Positions 11,684-24,430 are shown, numbered from the stretch's first letter. The stretch is 64,000 nucleotides of DNA from Nomia melanderi (GCF_051020985.1 NC_135003.1:4240001-4304000), one strand, 5' to 3'. A program made the numbers and translations. The notes: generated from the letters alone by a model not told the origin.

Positions 11684-11779
11684 CAAGTTAATTGCGTTTG
11701 ACAAGTACACACTTCATTTTTTTATTTTATTGCGCGCAAAACGAGAGATTTTTCTAACTAAATTCCACAGTTAACCAAC
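11684..11779 (+). mobile_element. A-family TTAA MITE, short form (about 96 bp)
   Basis: TTAA (11680-11683) is followed by CAAGTTAATTGCGTTTGAC, and the copy ends near CCACAGTTAACCAA. The interior matches the right half of the long A copies: TTTTATTGCGCGCAAAACGA and TTTCTAACTAAATTCCAC. It contains only one of the two internal subrepeats. Confidence 0.8.
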
Positions 11780-12340
11780 TAAAATAATGTTTGATGATTT
11801 TGGAAGTTTGGATGCATTTTAAAGTATAGAATAGTAATTTATAGTTTTCTTACTGGTAGTTTATGAAGATGAAGTTAATATTCTTTTTTTAACACGATAC
11901 AGTTTTGTTGAAATAATTCTGTTACAATTATTAGTATATGAAAGACATTTAATCTTAATACATCAAAGTTTTGTCGATCTAAAAAATTTTTGATAATTTA
12001 AAATACAAAAAAGCATACAGCATCCAGTTCAGAATATTAACATCATCATCTCTCCTTCATAAATATTACAAACACAACAAACCCGCATATTACAATGGCC
12101 ACAGTGAAGAAAAGTAAAACATTCCATTCCTTCTTTTCCACACACTTCTGATTTACACGAGAATTATTAGCCAGTAACTGTTCAAACACCCTACACGAAG
12201 ATCGTCTTCACATCCAAAGACTGCGTGGGGTTAAAAATTTATCCTCGATGGTACAACAAATCACACAGCATCGTCCAATAAAACGTCCCAACAATTTCAC
12301 GTATCGAATTCATCAATAATTCAAGTGCCGTCGTTATCTC
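11780..12340. other. AT-rich spacer
   Basis: No gene recognised. It grades into the GC-rich island that follows. Confidence 0.5.
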
Positions 12341-13110
12341 TGTCATGCATCGCATTAATCCGCCAATTCACTGTCCAAGAAATTGCAACGTGAATCGTTG
12401 GAATCGTTTCGTAACTCTGGTTTATCTCGGCGTGCGCTGATAGACGTAGGATCGAAAGGCTCGTTAATCGATATTTGAGAGTGAGCGATTTGCAATTGAA
12501 TGGACGGCATTCTCAGCGATAAACCCAGGCGCCGCCATTTTTGACGAGGGGTTGCGCACCGCAGAAATGGTCGGTATTCCGATTTTTCCAAGGCTCGAAA
12601 ACCTGGAGACAGTTCCTGAAAGCAGTGAGAGACAGGGGTGGGGGGGAACTTTCATTCATAAAACGGCACCCGCGGACGCGACATTACTCTCGATCAGATT
12701 GGAAACCAGTTCCAGACACGCCCGTTCCGAAGCAATTCTTCATTAGTTTTACCGCGTTTCACGTGTGCAACTTCCTCGGCCTAGGGATATCTATTACGTC
12801 AAACTATATTTCAAGGCTCATTTCCATGTATTCAACCCTCGTTTTATGTCCACGCCCTAATACGGAACGGGAACCGGGGTTACATCGGGGGTCAGATTAT
12901 TCGAATAACTTCGCGCCGAGGAATCGACGCGCTCTCTCCGTGGGACACCGATGGAGCCGATCTGTCACGATAAATGTACCTTTATTGTAAATCCTCTTAG
13001 ACGTCGAATTAATTCATATTTGTCGGTTGCGCGGAGTACCGAATGGCCCTTGATTCACCGTGACGCAGCATTCAGGTCGAAGAAGCTACCTTGCAAATTG
13101 TGATTGATAC
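12341..13110. other. GC-rich island
   Basis: Higher GC, with several overlapping frames on both strands (for example 12541-12990 plus, about 149 codons, and 12355-12591 minus). No frame has a recognised domain, and overlap of several open frames is expected in low-stop GC-rich DNA. A short G-run (GGGGTGGGGGGG) lies near 12636-12648. Probably conserved non-coding or regulatory sequence. Confidence 0.4.
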
Positions 13111-13389
13111 TTCACGTACGTTTAGTAATAATTGCTGGCTTCTGGTTATAAAGGATTTGGTTTTGGCTTGAATAAGTTAGTGTTATTTTGGAAAATAGTA
13201 TTGTATTGTAATGTTTATTTGAAAGTATTCTGTCGATTATACAAATTAAACCTTAGCGATTCTACTTTTAGGTAGATTCAACATTTAATTTTATTTCAAT
13301 TGTTGCTTATTTTACTAGTTTGTACCATATTTATACGTAATATTATATCATGGATATGATGTTTCCAAATGAATTAAGGAAATGTCATA

Positions 13390-13500
13390 TGAACTCCTTG
13401 CCCCACGATTTCTTTCTCAATTCTAATCGATACGACTATTTTGTCATTATACCTTAACATATCTTACCTTAACATATCTTACTCCAATTTCTTGTAAACA
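13390..13500 (+). repeat. degenerate E-family fragment with a 15-bp tandem repeat
   Basis: AACTCCTTGCCCCACGATTTC resembles the E-family left end, but no TTAA is kept. Within it ACCTTAACATATCTT is repeated exactly at 13451-13465 and 13466-13480. Confidence 0.5.
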
Positions 13501-13869
13501 TCATCCGGTTATGAATTATATAGTAAGTAATTATGTAACATTAAACACTCTTTCACGATCCCAATAATTGCAAAACAAAAACATTTAAATGAGTTTTTTT
13601 GATCGTATGGATAAGTTCCAGTGTTAAGTGATATTAATTGAAGAACTTGTTAAATGAATTATAATAATTCATTCCGTTCATAGTACAGTAAATCTAACAA
13701 GATGAAATACATATAATGTTTCCTAAAAATGTTTGTAAAAATTGGAATAATTACTACGTTAAAGCGTGGAATTACTAGCGAGGTGAGCGTAGCATATAGC
13801 CCGTGTACGATAACATAATGACCGTTTTATAAGAATAAATTCTTCGTATAAATCAATTTTCGTTTGCAG

Positions 13870-13927
13870 TGCCCTCGGTTTGTGTACCGCGACAGAGCAG
13901 CGCGTAAATGCAGCAATCATGTGGGAG
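13870..13927 (+). CDS. candidate small exon (58 nt), function unknown
   Basis: A pyrimidine-rich acceptor, ATTTTCGTTTGCAG, ends at 13869, and a donor-like GTATGC begins at 13928. Between them one frame is open (T plus 19 codons, reading ALGLCTATEQRVNAAIMWE) in locally GC-richer DNA. The frame stays open past the donor to about 14134, so the exon edge is not forced. No domain recognised. Splice-like signals of this quality occur by chance; treat as a lead only. Confidence 0.2.
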
Positions 13928-14420
13928 GTATGCGGCGATTATCTCGATTGCACCCTTAGCGGATTGACCGGAGTGTGCACTTCGAATCTCGAAAAATACA
14001 ATAATTCGGAAAACGAACAAAGGCATTTGATTTCGAAACGACGCGTAATGATATACTATATAATTCATTTAATCGTAAATAATTATAGAAGCACGGTAGA
14101 TAAATTTGATCCTCGGAGCTACACCGGCAGCTAAGGTGTTGGACATACGGATAAACCGTATACTTAAACCTTGTTGTATGCGCAATTTGAAGTTCGATCA
14201 TCGATATCTTTCGTTATTACATACTGTAACATCATCGGGCTTATCTATTCTTTTTATTTGCATTCGGTGTGTTCGGACGCATGGATAAAACGTTTTAATA
14301 ACACGAAAGTGTCGCCCTGATTTCTACCTGATCCTATACTTAGAAGGTTGTTGAATTCTTTGTGGAGCATAATAGCGCTTTAACGCTCGAAGTATTATGT
14401 GGACCAAAATGACTCATTAA

Positions 14421-14515
14421 TCTGTTAACTATGGAAATTAGTTTAAAAAATCTCTTGTTTTGCGCGTAATAAAATCAAAAAATGAAGTGTGTACTCGTCA
14501 AACACAGTTAACTGG
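14421..14515 (-). mobile_element. A-family TTAA MITE, short form (95 bp)
   Basis: Flanked by TTAA at 14417-14420 and 14516-14519. Ends are TCTGTTAACTATGG and CACAGTTAACTGG, inverted repeats of each other. It contains a single internal subrepeat directly joined to the right-half sequence, like the copy at 11684. Confidence 0.9.
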
Positions 14516-15890
14516 TTAATGGTTTTCTGTTTTGAAGAATACCGGAAAGTTCTTATTTTTCTAAAAAAAAAAAAACTTCGTGTAAAGATAATAGAAGAAA
14601 AGAAGTGGTAACCTATATTTAATTAAACGATCGCCGTTTTTTCCAATAATATTTTGTTATTTTTTAATCAGTTTTTCTGTTCCTTTGCAAAAGTTTTATA
14701 GCTTGGGGTCCAGGTATTAAGAGCGACGAATTTAGAATGCGGTAATTGCTCAATAATGATTGAAATTATATACATTATATTGTAGAACATTATTAATAAA
14801 TTTATTTCTTCATGTGCCTGTGGTGGTAAATTCAATGAACGAATTTTCTAAATTCTGACGAGACTTCACAATTCAGTTGTAGTTATAAGGTCGACTTTCA
14901 ACCATTATATGTTTTTAGAAAAAATAAGTCAATATGCTTGCTTCAATTTATGTACTGTTATATCTATATTTTATTATGGTTCATTCATATTAATCTTTTG
15001 CAGCCGAAATATTACTCATAGACACTGTAAAGTTTAACGTTGAATTAGAAGCGTTCTGGCACACTAATAATATACTGCACTGAAGGTCAAACGGTTTGAA
15101 TTTGTAATTAAACTTTAGTTGCATATGATTTCACATTTCATTGATTTCAATATTTAGTCGTTGATTTGATCGATAAAATATAAAGAATTCACTATTCACC
15201 ATGGCGATAAAGTTCGAGAGCAAAAGATTAAATTCTTCTAATATCGTATTATACTCTTATGTACAATAGAAGGACCCCGGACTTACCTTGCTCATTCCAG
15301 AACCAATTAGGACGTAAGTCGAAAAGGATGTAAGTTGGGGTACACAGGATAGACATGTATGCATTTATGTGGACATACACCTCTGTACATGTATTTATCA
15401 GATTAGAAGGTAAATTTTCGATTAAATGTATAGTAATGATAGAAGAGACTACATTTATCGAATGTTTATGAAGAACCGAAAAGATCATGATGTTCACGCG
15501 TGATACTGGAACATACTGGATGGCCTTCTGTTATTGCCATTAAAATACGTTCTTTACATTTCAGAAACGTCCTCGCACTTGTTTTCGACAAATTTATTTT
15601 TTAATTAATCTTAAAACCTTGAATTCCACTAGCATTTCTTTTTTTAACAATATAATTTAAACATGAGGACATCAGATGTGATGGTGCCATTACACACACG
15701 TGAATAATAGTCTTAATTCTTGGTTAATTGCACTTGTGTACTGATGTTTACTGTAAATATAGTCCTATAATTCTAAAACTGTGTATAAATTACATAATCC
15801 GAAATTACTTACTGATAAAAGCGTTATAAAATGAATCTATTGCACAATGAATTCTTTACTCAAATAAGTTTCAAACTGATTCAGTTGATC
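14516..15890. other. AT-rich spacer
   Basis: No gene supported. Near 15280-15330 GACTTAC and GTAAGTC motifs alternate on both strands, which creates splice-donor look-alikes. Confidence 0.5.
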
Positions 15891-16060
15891 CTTTGCACTG
15901 ATATGTTATGCTGGAGATGACAATAAAAATTTGTTACAGAACGTTGGCAACTGTTTTAAAAAGTACTACACTTTAAAAGATTATAAAAATTAAATCTTAT
16001 TATAATAGTAATAAATAAAATAAATATAAAACGTTGAATTTTACCATTGTAAATGACTTT
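15891..16060 (+). mobile_element. D-family repeat, copy 1
   Basis: Starts ATCCTTTGCACTGATATG and shares AAATTTGTTACAGAACGTTGG, GATTATAAAAATTAAAT and AAAACGTTGAATT with the copy at 17229-17540. Relative to that copy it lacks about 140 bases near the left end. The CCTTTGCACT start is like other TTAA elements here, but TTAA itself is not preserved. Confidence 0.7.
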
Positions 16061-16364
16061 ATTTCCCCCAAAATAAATATAAATTTACACCCAACAACAT
16101 TGGAAATAAATCGAGTGGAGAGGGTTAAAACTAAACACGTACAGCGAGAAATATTAATTAAAAATAATTGATTATCGCGTTACGTAGAGGCGATGTAACT
16201 GCGAAACGTCGTAAATCGGGAAGACGTAACTCCCCACTGTAATACCGTAACACTAGTAAATACCAATAGTTCCCTCATATCTCAAAAACATCGTAAATAA
16301 ATTAAACCGAGTATCGTTTTCCTTCCATCCCGAAAAGTCCAATAATATTCATTAATTTTCACAG

Positions 16365-16433
16365 AACTTATTTTCGAGTATTCTCTTCAAACTGAAAATC
16401 ACTCGCTGTACTGTCCGCCATCACTGGCAACCC
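16365..16433 (+). CDS. candidate 69-nt exon, function unknown
   Basis: ATTAATTTTCACAG, a good acceptor, ends at 16364. GTAAGTATA, a near-consensus donor, begins at 16434. The 69 nt are divisible by three and open in frame 0 (NLFSSILFKLKITRCTVRHH then WQP) and also in one other frame. This is the best splice-bounded interval I found, but the peptide matches nothing I know. It could be an exon of a long non-coding RNA, an untranslated exon or a chance pairing. Confidence 0.27.
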
Positions 16434-16589
16434 GTAAGTATATACATCCCCATGATGGATGATTCATTTGTCCAAATAAATTAACGGTGATTTGTTCCGT
16501 AATGCAAACGATCTATCGGTTGCCATTTGATCTCGACATCATGATTCCCGCAACTGTATTAAACAATCCATCAAACGACGAGTAGAAAA

Positions 16590-17215
16590 GTCCAACGGTT
16601 ACACGTCTTACTCATTAGGCGTTGGTTCGTTCCAGAAAAATCCTGGCCCGTTATCTCGCGGTTTTCCGCTTACCTTCGTTAAAGTATCGCTAATACACCG
16701 GCTCGTAGGCGTGTAAACACGCGGCACTGTATAAAGGCGCATGTAAATGATTTATCTTGATCCTCGCCCACGTTTTTGACTCCGACCCCCAGAATTATCC
16801 TGCGGTACGTTTCATTCGTTCCGTTCATCCTTTTTAGTCCCCTTGGCTGGCTCTTCTATTCTGACCCTTTTTCCCTTTGCTCCTTCTCGGTTTATCTTCA
16901 TTCGTATGCATTATTCCTCAACCACGCCGACGGTACATTGTACCAAATGAGAATTACTCTGTCCTTGGTTAGGAAAACATTCTAGACATTAGATAAGCGA
17001 TTTCTTTTTTTGCGTGCATCGACACGCGAAATTGAGCCAGGGATCGCTATCTCTCACATGCAGGCAGTCCTTGAGCGGTTTCGTTTGGTTTTATTGGTCT
17101 TTCAGCGATCGAGTTTGGGAACAGCCGGAAGGGCTGAAACGAAATTTTTTTTAAAGCTGAGTCGGATAGGATCTTTAATTTTCAATTGCAATCTGGCCTA
17201 GATATAACCTAGAAA
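16590..17215. other. GC-rich island
   Basis: CpG-containing, T/C-rich sequence with clear contrast to the flanks. Short frames only (16776-16985 and 17010-17201, plus strand), no domain. Candidate regulatory or conserved non-coding element. Confidence 0.4.
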
Positions 17216-17228
17216 TATTCTAGTTTAA

Positions 17229-17540
17229 TCCTTTGCACTTGTATGTTTTTATAATGGAATAATGAATCAGTTTTTTTAACTGAGACAATATGTAAACACG
17301 TCTGTTCAATACAATTGATTGGGACGTAATGAACAACTACATTAACTTGTTTTATAATATTGATGGCTGTCGTTGCTAATTCTACTTCTAATACAATACA
17401 AATTTGTTATAGAACGTTGGCAATTGTTTGAAAAAGTACCATACTTTAAAAGATTATAAAAATTAAATTTTATTGTAATAATAATAAAAAAAATGAATAT
17501 AAAACGTTGAATTCTACCGCTGTAAATTATTTTAATTAAT
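17229..17540 (+). mobile_element. D-family repeat, copy 2 (longer)
   Basis: TTAA at 17225-17228 is followed by TCCTTTGCACTTGTATG. It carries the same 3' half as 15891-16060 (TTATAGAACGTTGGCAATTG, AAAAGATTATAAAAATTAAA). The start resembles piggyBac-type ends of the CCYTTTGCAC kind. The right boundary is uncertain. Confidence 0.65.
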
Positions 17541-19798
17541 TTCACCACAAAATTCTTGAGTGTTTTATGTAACATTCATTTTTTCGTAGTAAAGATAAAT
17601 AGGAGCAATTACTAATTGTTTGGCATCATAATTCTTGCATTACATTGTTGTCAACTTACTTACGTTATGAAACACTTTTATTTGACATCAGTTACGTTAC
17701 ATATTATAATTATTTTTTAGCAATTCGGAAGTGTCAGTCTTCGGTGACTCACATGGCATTTAACGTGTTAACATTGTGGACCATTGAAGACCTGTCGGAA
17801 ATATCAGATGTACATTCTCTATTAACGTCAATACAATTGTGGCATAGACTTCTTTAGATACTAATTATACGAAATTAGAAACATGTTTGAAAAAACATTC
17901 TTTGATCGATTTATTTTACTCGATTAATATTCGAATATTTAGATAATGAATTATTGGATTTAATTTATTTTATTCTTTAGTCGATTTATTTATTGTTATG
18001 AGAATATGTTTATCAAACATCTTGTTTTTTGAATATATATTTGGAAATGTAAATTTATTTATTTAAACATACGCACTGGGTTAGGCATTAGGTATTACAT
18101 ATCTATTGAATTACATATTACTGTGAGGTAATATTCTTGAATTTAAATATAGTATAATATAGAAAAAGAATAAAAAATTTGAATAAAGTATTAAGAAACT
18201 TCCATACATATTTGATGTAAATAAAGAGATAGTAAAAACGAGAGACAGCAGGTTCGTTGCATCATGTGAATGAAGTATCGATTACATGATATCGCTGACA
18301 TATTAGTCTAAAGATTAGGCATTGTTTTACACTTGATATATAATCTAGTTACTATAAAGATTGTCAATGAGCATGTCACTAATACATGTATATTGCGTAA
18401 TAAGTAACTATATTTCCTTATATACACTTTTTCATGTATATCCATTTAGCATATCAGAATTCTTGAAAAATTTCGTGCAAAACAAAACTACGAAATTGTA
18501 ATTTGTAGTGAAAAAATAAGTACGGGTTTTGTTATGAATCTTTTTTGTTCGAGCAGTTGTAATTTAGAATCAGTGTTTGTAAATATTCACAATGACATAG
18601 TTATACTAATGTAACAACATTTTGTAAAGCATTAATTTTTTATCTCATTATAAATACATTATTTGTTCGACGAATTGAACAAAGATTAATATATTCCTTA
18701 GCCCTTTAGAGCACTCAAAAAAGAAGTTGATTTTACTTTTACGAGATTATTTAAAAAATTGATGTAAATAATTACACATTTTTTTTATTGGAACGAGCAA
18801 TTAAAAAGCAGTATCAACGGGTACTTTAATTCTAATGTGTTTCATAATATTTTTAAAAGTGCTCAGTACTTTAGCTTCGAAGATTATCACACATTACACC
18901 CCTTTCCGTTTATAAGAATATTATTGTAAAACATAAGGACAATACATATTAAGGCAGAAAATTCTGTAACAAAAATTCAGAAGCGGAAATATAAGAAAAT
19001 TTGTAAATTTCTCGTTAATTAATAATGCATATTCCTTCAGCTATTGGAATTTTTCTAAATTGTTTGCACTCGAAGGAGCATAACAAGCATAACAAGCAAG
19101 GAAAGTGCTGTTGTGATATAGGTATATTTGCAAAATATGTATTTTGACCTCGTTCCTTTCTTAACCTTGATTCTCAGCATGAAATGATTACGTGATAACG
19201 ATATCTGGTCGACGGGACTACTAATTTGTATAGTTTGAATTAAACCATGAGCAATTACATATGTATTCGGTAATAACGTAAATAAGTTGAATTACATTCC
19301 AGACTGTTTCTTATCATTACTTTCACGATGCAGTGAAATAGCAGTGCTAACTAACGATGAATGGTTTCTTGTTAGTTACTATTACGCACATTTGGAATTA
19401 GTTATAAATGCTTAGATTTAGAACTCGCTTATAGTTACAAGTTACATAATTTATTCAATTCTCAGTCTAAAACATTAAAATATGCAAATATTATATAAGA
19501 TTCTATATTTGAAAGTTTGTGTGGAACAAACAAATGTAGAAACATATAAATATAATTATTTCTTGATTCAAATTAACTAAAACAGTGCACAAAGGTTAAA
19601 ACTTTAATTTCAATTTTTCTATCTTTAACTTTTTCTAAGTAATTAATTTTTATTTCTACTTTTGTCTACGTAACCCTTCAGACCAAATATCAAATGGAAA
19701 CACTTTATATTAATTACGGTAGCTTCTCTTCATAAAGTCTTCTTTTGCAATGAGTCATAACTAAGTTCTCGTAATTAAAACATATCTACGCTCGCAAC
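17541..19798. other. AT-rich non-coding stretch
   Basis: No gene, RNA or well-formed repeat recognised over about 2.3 kb. Frames are short and AT-driven. Confidence 0.55.
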
Positions 19799-19802
19799 TT
19801 AA

Positions 19803-20039
19803 CCCTTTGCACTCGAAAGGCGACTCTCAATCATCACTTAAGTAGCGTGATACAATAAAATTATAAAGTTTAATATGTAATATTGAACTCTGAATAATGC
19901 ATCAATCTGTTAAATATTGAAACAATACAGCCTTGTTCCTCAATTTACATGTAATTTTCTTCAAATTTCAAGAAATGTCGTCCATGTTTCCTAAAAAAAT
20001 ATCGAATATTTCTATTGAAAAACATTTGGCTGCAAAGGG
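19803..20039. mobile_element. piggyBac-like TTAA MITE, about 237 bp
   Basis: TTAA (19799-19802) precedes CCCTTTGCACTCGAAAGGCG, and the other end is GGCTGCAAAGGG, its inverted counterpart. The right TTAA is mutated to TAAA. No coding capacity. CCCTTTGCAC-type ends at TTAA are characteristic of piggyBac relatives; family assignment is inference. Confidence 0.7.
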
Positions 20040-20079
20040 TAAATTTATTTATATCGCAACAAGTGCTTTGAATAATGTC

Positions 20080-20720
20080 CCATCCCCGTAGCTGCCGGCT
20101 ATGCGCCTCTATGCATCCGCCAGAGAATGCCGCTGATCAGGCCGCGTCGCGCCGCTCCGTCGGAGTTTTCGTGCTGTCTTTGACCTCAATACCAGAGAGG
20201 TACCAAGGCCAAAGACCTTGCCATTGAATTCGGCTGTAATCGAAGTTGACGTCACCGTGTACCCGGCCGGGTAAGGAGCAACGATGTAAATGACTTTCAC
20301 GAATATCGCCCGCGACATTTCGCTAAGGCAAGAGCGGTCTACGCGACGCCGGCGCCGCGTTTTCTGCGTTCCGGCCCTGTGATCCCAGTGAACAAACGCG
20401 ATTACGTTTGTGTCCTTCGCGCGGAGGAGATATCGGCATCGGCGGACCATGAACGAGTCTGTCCAGGTCCGCTTCAACGGAGCCCGACCAACGAACGCAT
20501 TCTTCCGCCGAGAGATCCGTCATTGATTCGCTTCGACAAACGATCGCCTTGCGCCGAACTAGAACGAATTTGACTGGCTACGCCCTCGGATACGCGAGCC
20601 GATCCGACGTTAAAATGGAGAAAGTGCTCTCGATTTTCATCTCGATGATGCGTCGTGTTAGGATCGTGACGGTAATCTTCTAGAGCAGAGACTCTCAACC
20701 TTTTCACGACTCTTGCCCGT
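20080..20720. other. strong CpG-rich island
   Basis: One of the densest CpG stretches of the window (GCCGCGTCGCGCCGCTCCG near 20140, GCGACGCCGGCGCCGCG near 20343). Several frames are open on both strands, including a minus-strand frame at 20109-20477 (about 122 codons), none with a recognised domain. Candidate promoter, enhancer or exon-bearing region. Confidence 0.45.
20196..20270 (+). CDS. candidate 75-nt exon in CpG island, function unknown
   Basis: ACCTCAATACCAG ends at 20195 as a modest acceptor, and GTAAGG begins at 20271 as a donor. One frame is open throughout (EVPRPKTLPLNSAVIEVDVT then VYPA, with split codons at both edges). The length is a multiple of three and both edges have the same phase, as in cassette exons. 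The opposite strand is also open, which weakens the case. No domain recognised. Confidence 0.2.
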
Positions 20721-21369
20721 CTTTGTCTTCTTCCCGCTTGTTCCGCTTGGAGAATGGTGGCTATTTTAAACTAGATTTACGGAATCTGCGAATTTGATGG
20801 ACATCAGATTTTATAAATATCATTCGGTAAAAGCTCACGTCAGTTTTGATTGATGGAATTGTAGGAACATGTGTTCTGATTCTTCAGGTTTGAAGCTTTT
20901 ATTTCTAAGATCTGAATGGATTTCTATTTTTCTGGGAATAGTGGGATAGAGTGTTTGATAGGTCTTCATACATGTAGTGTTAAGTGGTTACTTTGTAAGT
21001 ATACGGATAGTTGAGATATCTAGAGGAAGGGGATACATGGCGAAATGACATTTCAAGATAACTGATTTTGAAGTTTTGTTGGAAAATCTGTGAAGAAAAT
21101 AGAATCTGACTGATAAAGCTTGAATGTTCTAGAGAAGATATGTTCTTGTCCTTGTTTCTGACAATCGTTTCAATTCTACATACTACTAATTTTAAATAGA
21201 ACGTGTTTTATTTATCATTTTTATAATTTATATGAAATACAATTCTATGAAAATGTTTAAATACTTTAAACATTTATCGATTAACATGATTTTGTGCTAG
21301 ATGATTAGCTACTTCATATTAGGTTAGATTGCTGTGAAGAATAATCGTACATCATCTCTCACCACTATG
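20721..21369. other. AT-rich spacer
   Basis: No gene or repeat recognised. Confidence 0.5.
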
Positions 21370-21373
21370 TTAA

Positions 21374-21561
21374 CACTAGAACCACCGAGTATTTAATAAA
21401 ATTCATATGTACTCCCTATAAAAATTGTAATAATAGATTATTTTCGATTTCTTCAGATATTAGTTATAATATTGAAGTGAAACTTTATTTTCAAAATCAC
21501 TTCGAATATTCAATGCTTTGAAGATATCAATAATTGCGAAGCGAAAAGCCTAAAATTAGTG
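21374..21561 (+). mobile_element. B-family TTAA MITE (188 bp)
   Basis: TTAA at 21370-21373 and 21562-21565. Ends are CACTAGAACCACCGAG and CCTAAAATTAGTG, an imperfect inverted pair. The interior (TATAAAAATTGTAATAATAG and CTTCAGATATTAGT) matches other B copies. Confidence 0.85.
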
Positions 21562-21565
21562 TTAA

Positions 21566-22840
21566 AGGCGATTTCGTTATACAAAATTTAATAACAAATA
21601 TCAAACCTGACAAAGTTACTGTGTCAAATTAATTGGCGATCGAGGCATTTCTGGAGTGCGAAAGGTTAAATAAATACTAACCCAGAACTTAACCCAAATG
21701 ACTGACTAGTGCGACCTTCAGTTAGGAAACAAAGGTGATCCGTATAATATGTACAAAGTATTGCAAAATCTATAGTTTCATGTTAAGAGTCAAGATTCTA
21801 GAACATCACGTGACTTCAAGATTTATATCTCAAGATAAATATATAGATACTCGACATTTCACGTCAATTGTTTATGTTATACTTTCAGGTATTTACGATA
21901 CGCGTAAGAAAAATTGTGTACTGAATTACACGAGTACAGAATTCTAGCTGGTTGACTTTTAGCTGGCGGTCTTGATACGGGAGCCTTGGCTGAAGGTTAT
22001 ATAGATTTCTTAAAAATCTGCAGTTGAATACCGCGATTAACATCTCACGCTGGAAACTGATTACTAGACACGCGTGACAAACCTGTTTAAAGCAATTCAC
22101 AACGAGTTAATGCTTGGAACTATATCTGTAAAACGTTTATATCCCTATTCGTTGCCAGTTTTTAATCAAGTGATTTTTTAACAGTAAAATTTGACGGCAT
22201 ACTATAAATATTGTGACTACGAAACATGGCCCATGGTGTTAATTTAACGTTTCCAGTTAATGTAATACTTTTCATAATAATTTCGAGCAATGTGCGGTAA
22301 TGCATAGAAAATATAAAACTGAATAATAAATTAATAAATAATTTGTTCATTGCAATAGGACTAATTATAATAAGATCTATTTTCTAGAATAAATAGTATA
22401 CAAAACGCTCAACATTCCCATGACAGTCGACACGTTAATCTCCTCCAGACCCTAATTAAGTATCGGAAACGCGAAATCTCGTTTTTATATTAATACCCAC
22501 CTTCCTAACTTTGTTAACTACCACACCGTATAAAAAGGTATTAAATCTTATTAAGACTGATTTGTTTAAAATTTATGAAGTAACAATAAGATATTCGAAT
22601 ATTTTGCATACAATGATATAAGTTGGTCTCTGTTGGTCCTGTTGGAAAAGAAAATAAACATACCCCACGAAAAATTCGGAAAATCTTAAAAGTCTCAAGA
22701 AATACACCTGAGATTGCATCATTACATCATCAATCATTAGCAGAATTATTTATGAGGTTCAAATCACGGTTTCCTTAGTTCACACTAATAGCTCGGAGGA
22801 TTGTTTATACGATACTTATATTACCCATCAGCGAGAAAGG
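21566..22840. other. AT-rich spacer with a small GC-richer patch
   Basis: No supported gene. Frames at 21885-22100 and 21735-21947 overlap on opposite strands and show no domain. Confidence 0.45.
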
Positions 22841-23300
22841 GGTATGTTTCGAATGGTCGTAAAATGGTCTTGGGACGATTCGATATTGCCCATTACGCGG
22901 GAGATGAATCACAGTGTCTTGCGGATGTTAAAGACAAAGGGCCGCCACGAATGACATAGTTAGACGGGGTTGTACTTAGTTTACGACACGGCCGGCCGGT
23001 AACCGCGATGAACCATATTTTATTGCCACTGCAGCAATGTAGCCCGCGACGAGCCGTTTTCATTGTGATAGGGCAAACACGGCGGTGATATAATGCGCGA
23101 AGCAAGACTGTTAGGGATAACGGACGTTACGGACAATAGTGTTTATATTTTATACTCTTCTAGTATTTTGAGTTACGGTCAAATAGCGTGTAACAAGTAC
23201 GGAATAACGTGTTTTGCCTCGCGGCGCCGAGGACAATCAAAATTTCACGTGCCCAAGCTCGCACACGTAGACGGCCGGTTATGAATTATACGGTACAATG
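22841..23300. other. GC-rich island
   Basis: CpG-containing block including GACACGGCCGGCCGG near 22984. Short overlapping frames on both strands, no domain. Possible regulatory element. Confidence 0.4.
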
Positions 23301-24430
23301 AAAATTTACTACGCATCATTGCGAGATGGGCTACTAATTAGCATACACGGAGTTCTTTGAAGGACAATTTAAATGGTGAATTATTTTGATATAAGTAATT
23401 AGGTTTTTATCGTTTAGATAAATTTTTATTTATAAAAACAAGAGTTTCAATTTTCTTTTAAAATATTTTTGTATTAATATTGAAACTTAATGTGCATTAA
23501 TAACGAAATTATAATAAAATATTTTTATTCTGAGTTTTAACTATCGTCTTTTCGCTGGTATATGCTGAATGAGCAGAGTCACCTCAGTCTATTGTACCTG
23601 TAAGTTTTTTCTATACGCGTGTGCTGTAAAATAATTTAAAAAAAAGTCGCATAGTTTATATTGGTTAGGTTGTATAGAAGTTTCTTTCTTAGAAGTTTAA
23701 GTATGAAGTTGAAGTACAATGTGCAAATATATTTTTATGATATGCAATTTTAATTTCAGAGAACTATGTAATTATAATTATTGAAGAATTATAAACGGTG
23801 ATAGAATGGTAATTTAAAAATGTGACATTTGCGTCTAGCATTGTTTACAAATATTTAGTAATAGAAATATTTTTCAATATTTTACAAATTGAAATTTTAC
23901 TTTACTGAGAATAATAATATTGTACTTTCTATGTAGTAATGTTTATAATTCTTAATATTCAAATTTCAGTACTCGTTATATTAATTTTTTCGACACTATG
24001 CATCTAATCTACCTTGGGTAGACCTTACTGATTATCATATCGTTCTTCTTGTCAAGGAAATAGGACAAAACAGCGATTGCGGTATACATAATTAGTAATT
24101 ATTTTTACAGATAATTGTTTGACTCTCCTGACAAGAGAAAAATATGACTCTATAGTAACGAGAACGTTGAAATGTGCAAAAATATTATGATGTATATTTT
24201 TTTATAATTTTTTAAAAATATGCAAAAATATGAAATGTAGTATCTTTTAGATATCTTTTAGAAAGCATAAGACATTGCATTGTGAAATTATTATGTTATA
24301 TACAAATTATTTATGGAAAAAAATGATTATATTCACAAATATTATAATTATAATATATATTTACGAATATTGACGTAGTAAAATAATAAAATGAGAAAAG
24401 TGCTCCTTCTTGACATATTTTTCTAAAATT
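23301..24430. other. AT-rich spacer
   Basis: No gene or repeat recognised. Confidence 0.5.

Noticed and set aside
15280..15330. Splice donors on both strands (GTAAGTCC, GTAAGTCG)
   Set aside because: They arise from a GTAAGTC/GACTTAC-rich repeat-like patch, so individual matches carry little weight.
20109..20477. 122-codon minus-strand frame
   Set aside because: Stop codons are rare in CpG-rich DNA and both strands are open; no domain or start context seen.
23660..23690. let-7-like string (GGTTAGGTTGTATAGAAG)
   Set aside because: The seed does not match and no suitable hairpin partner was found nearby.
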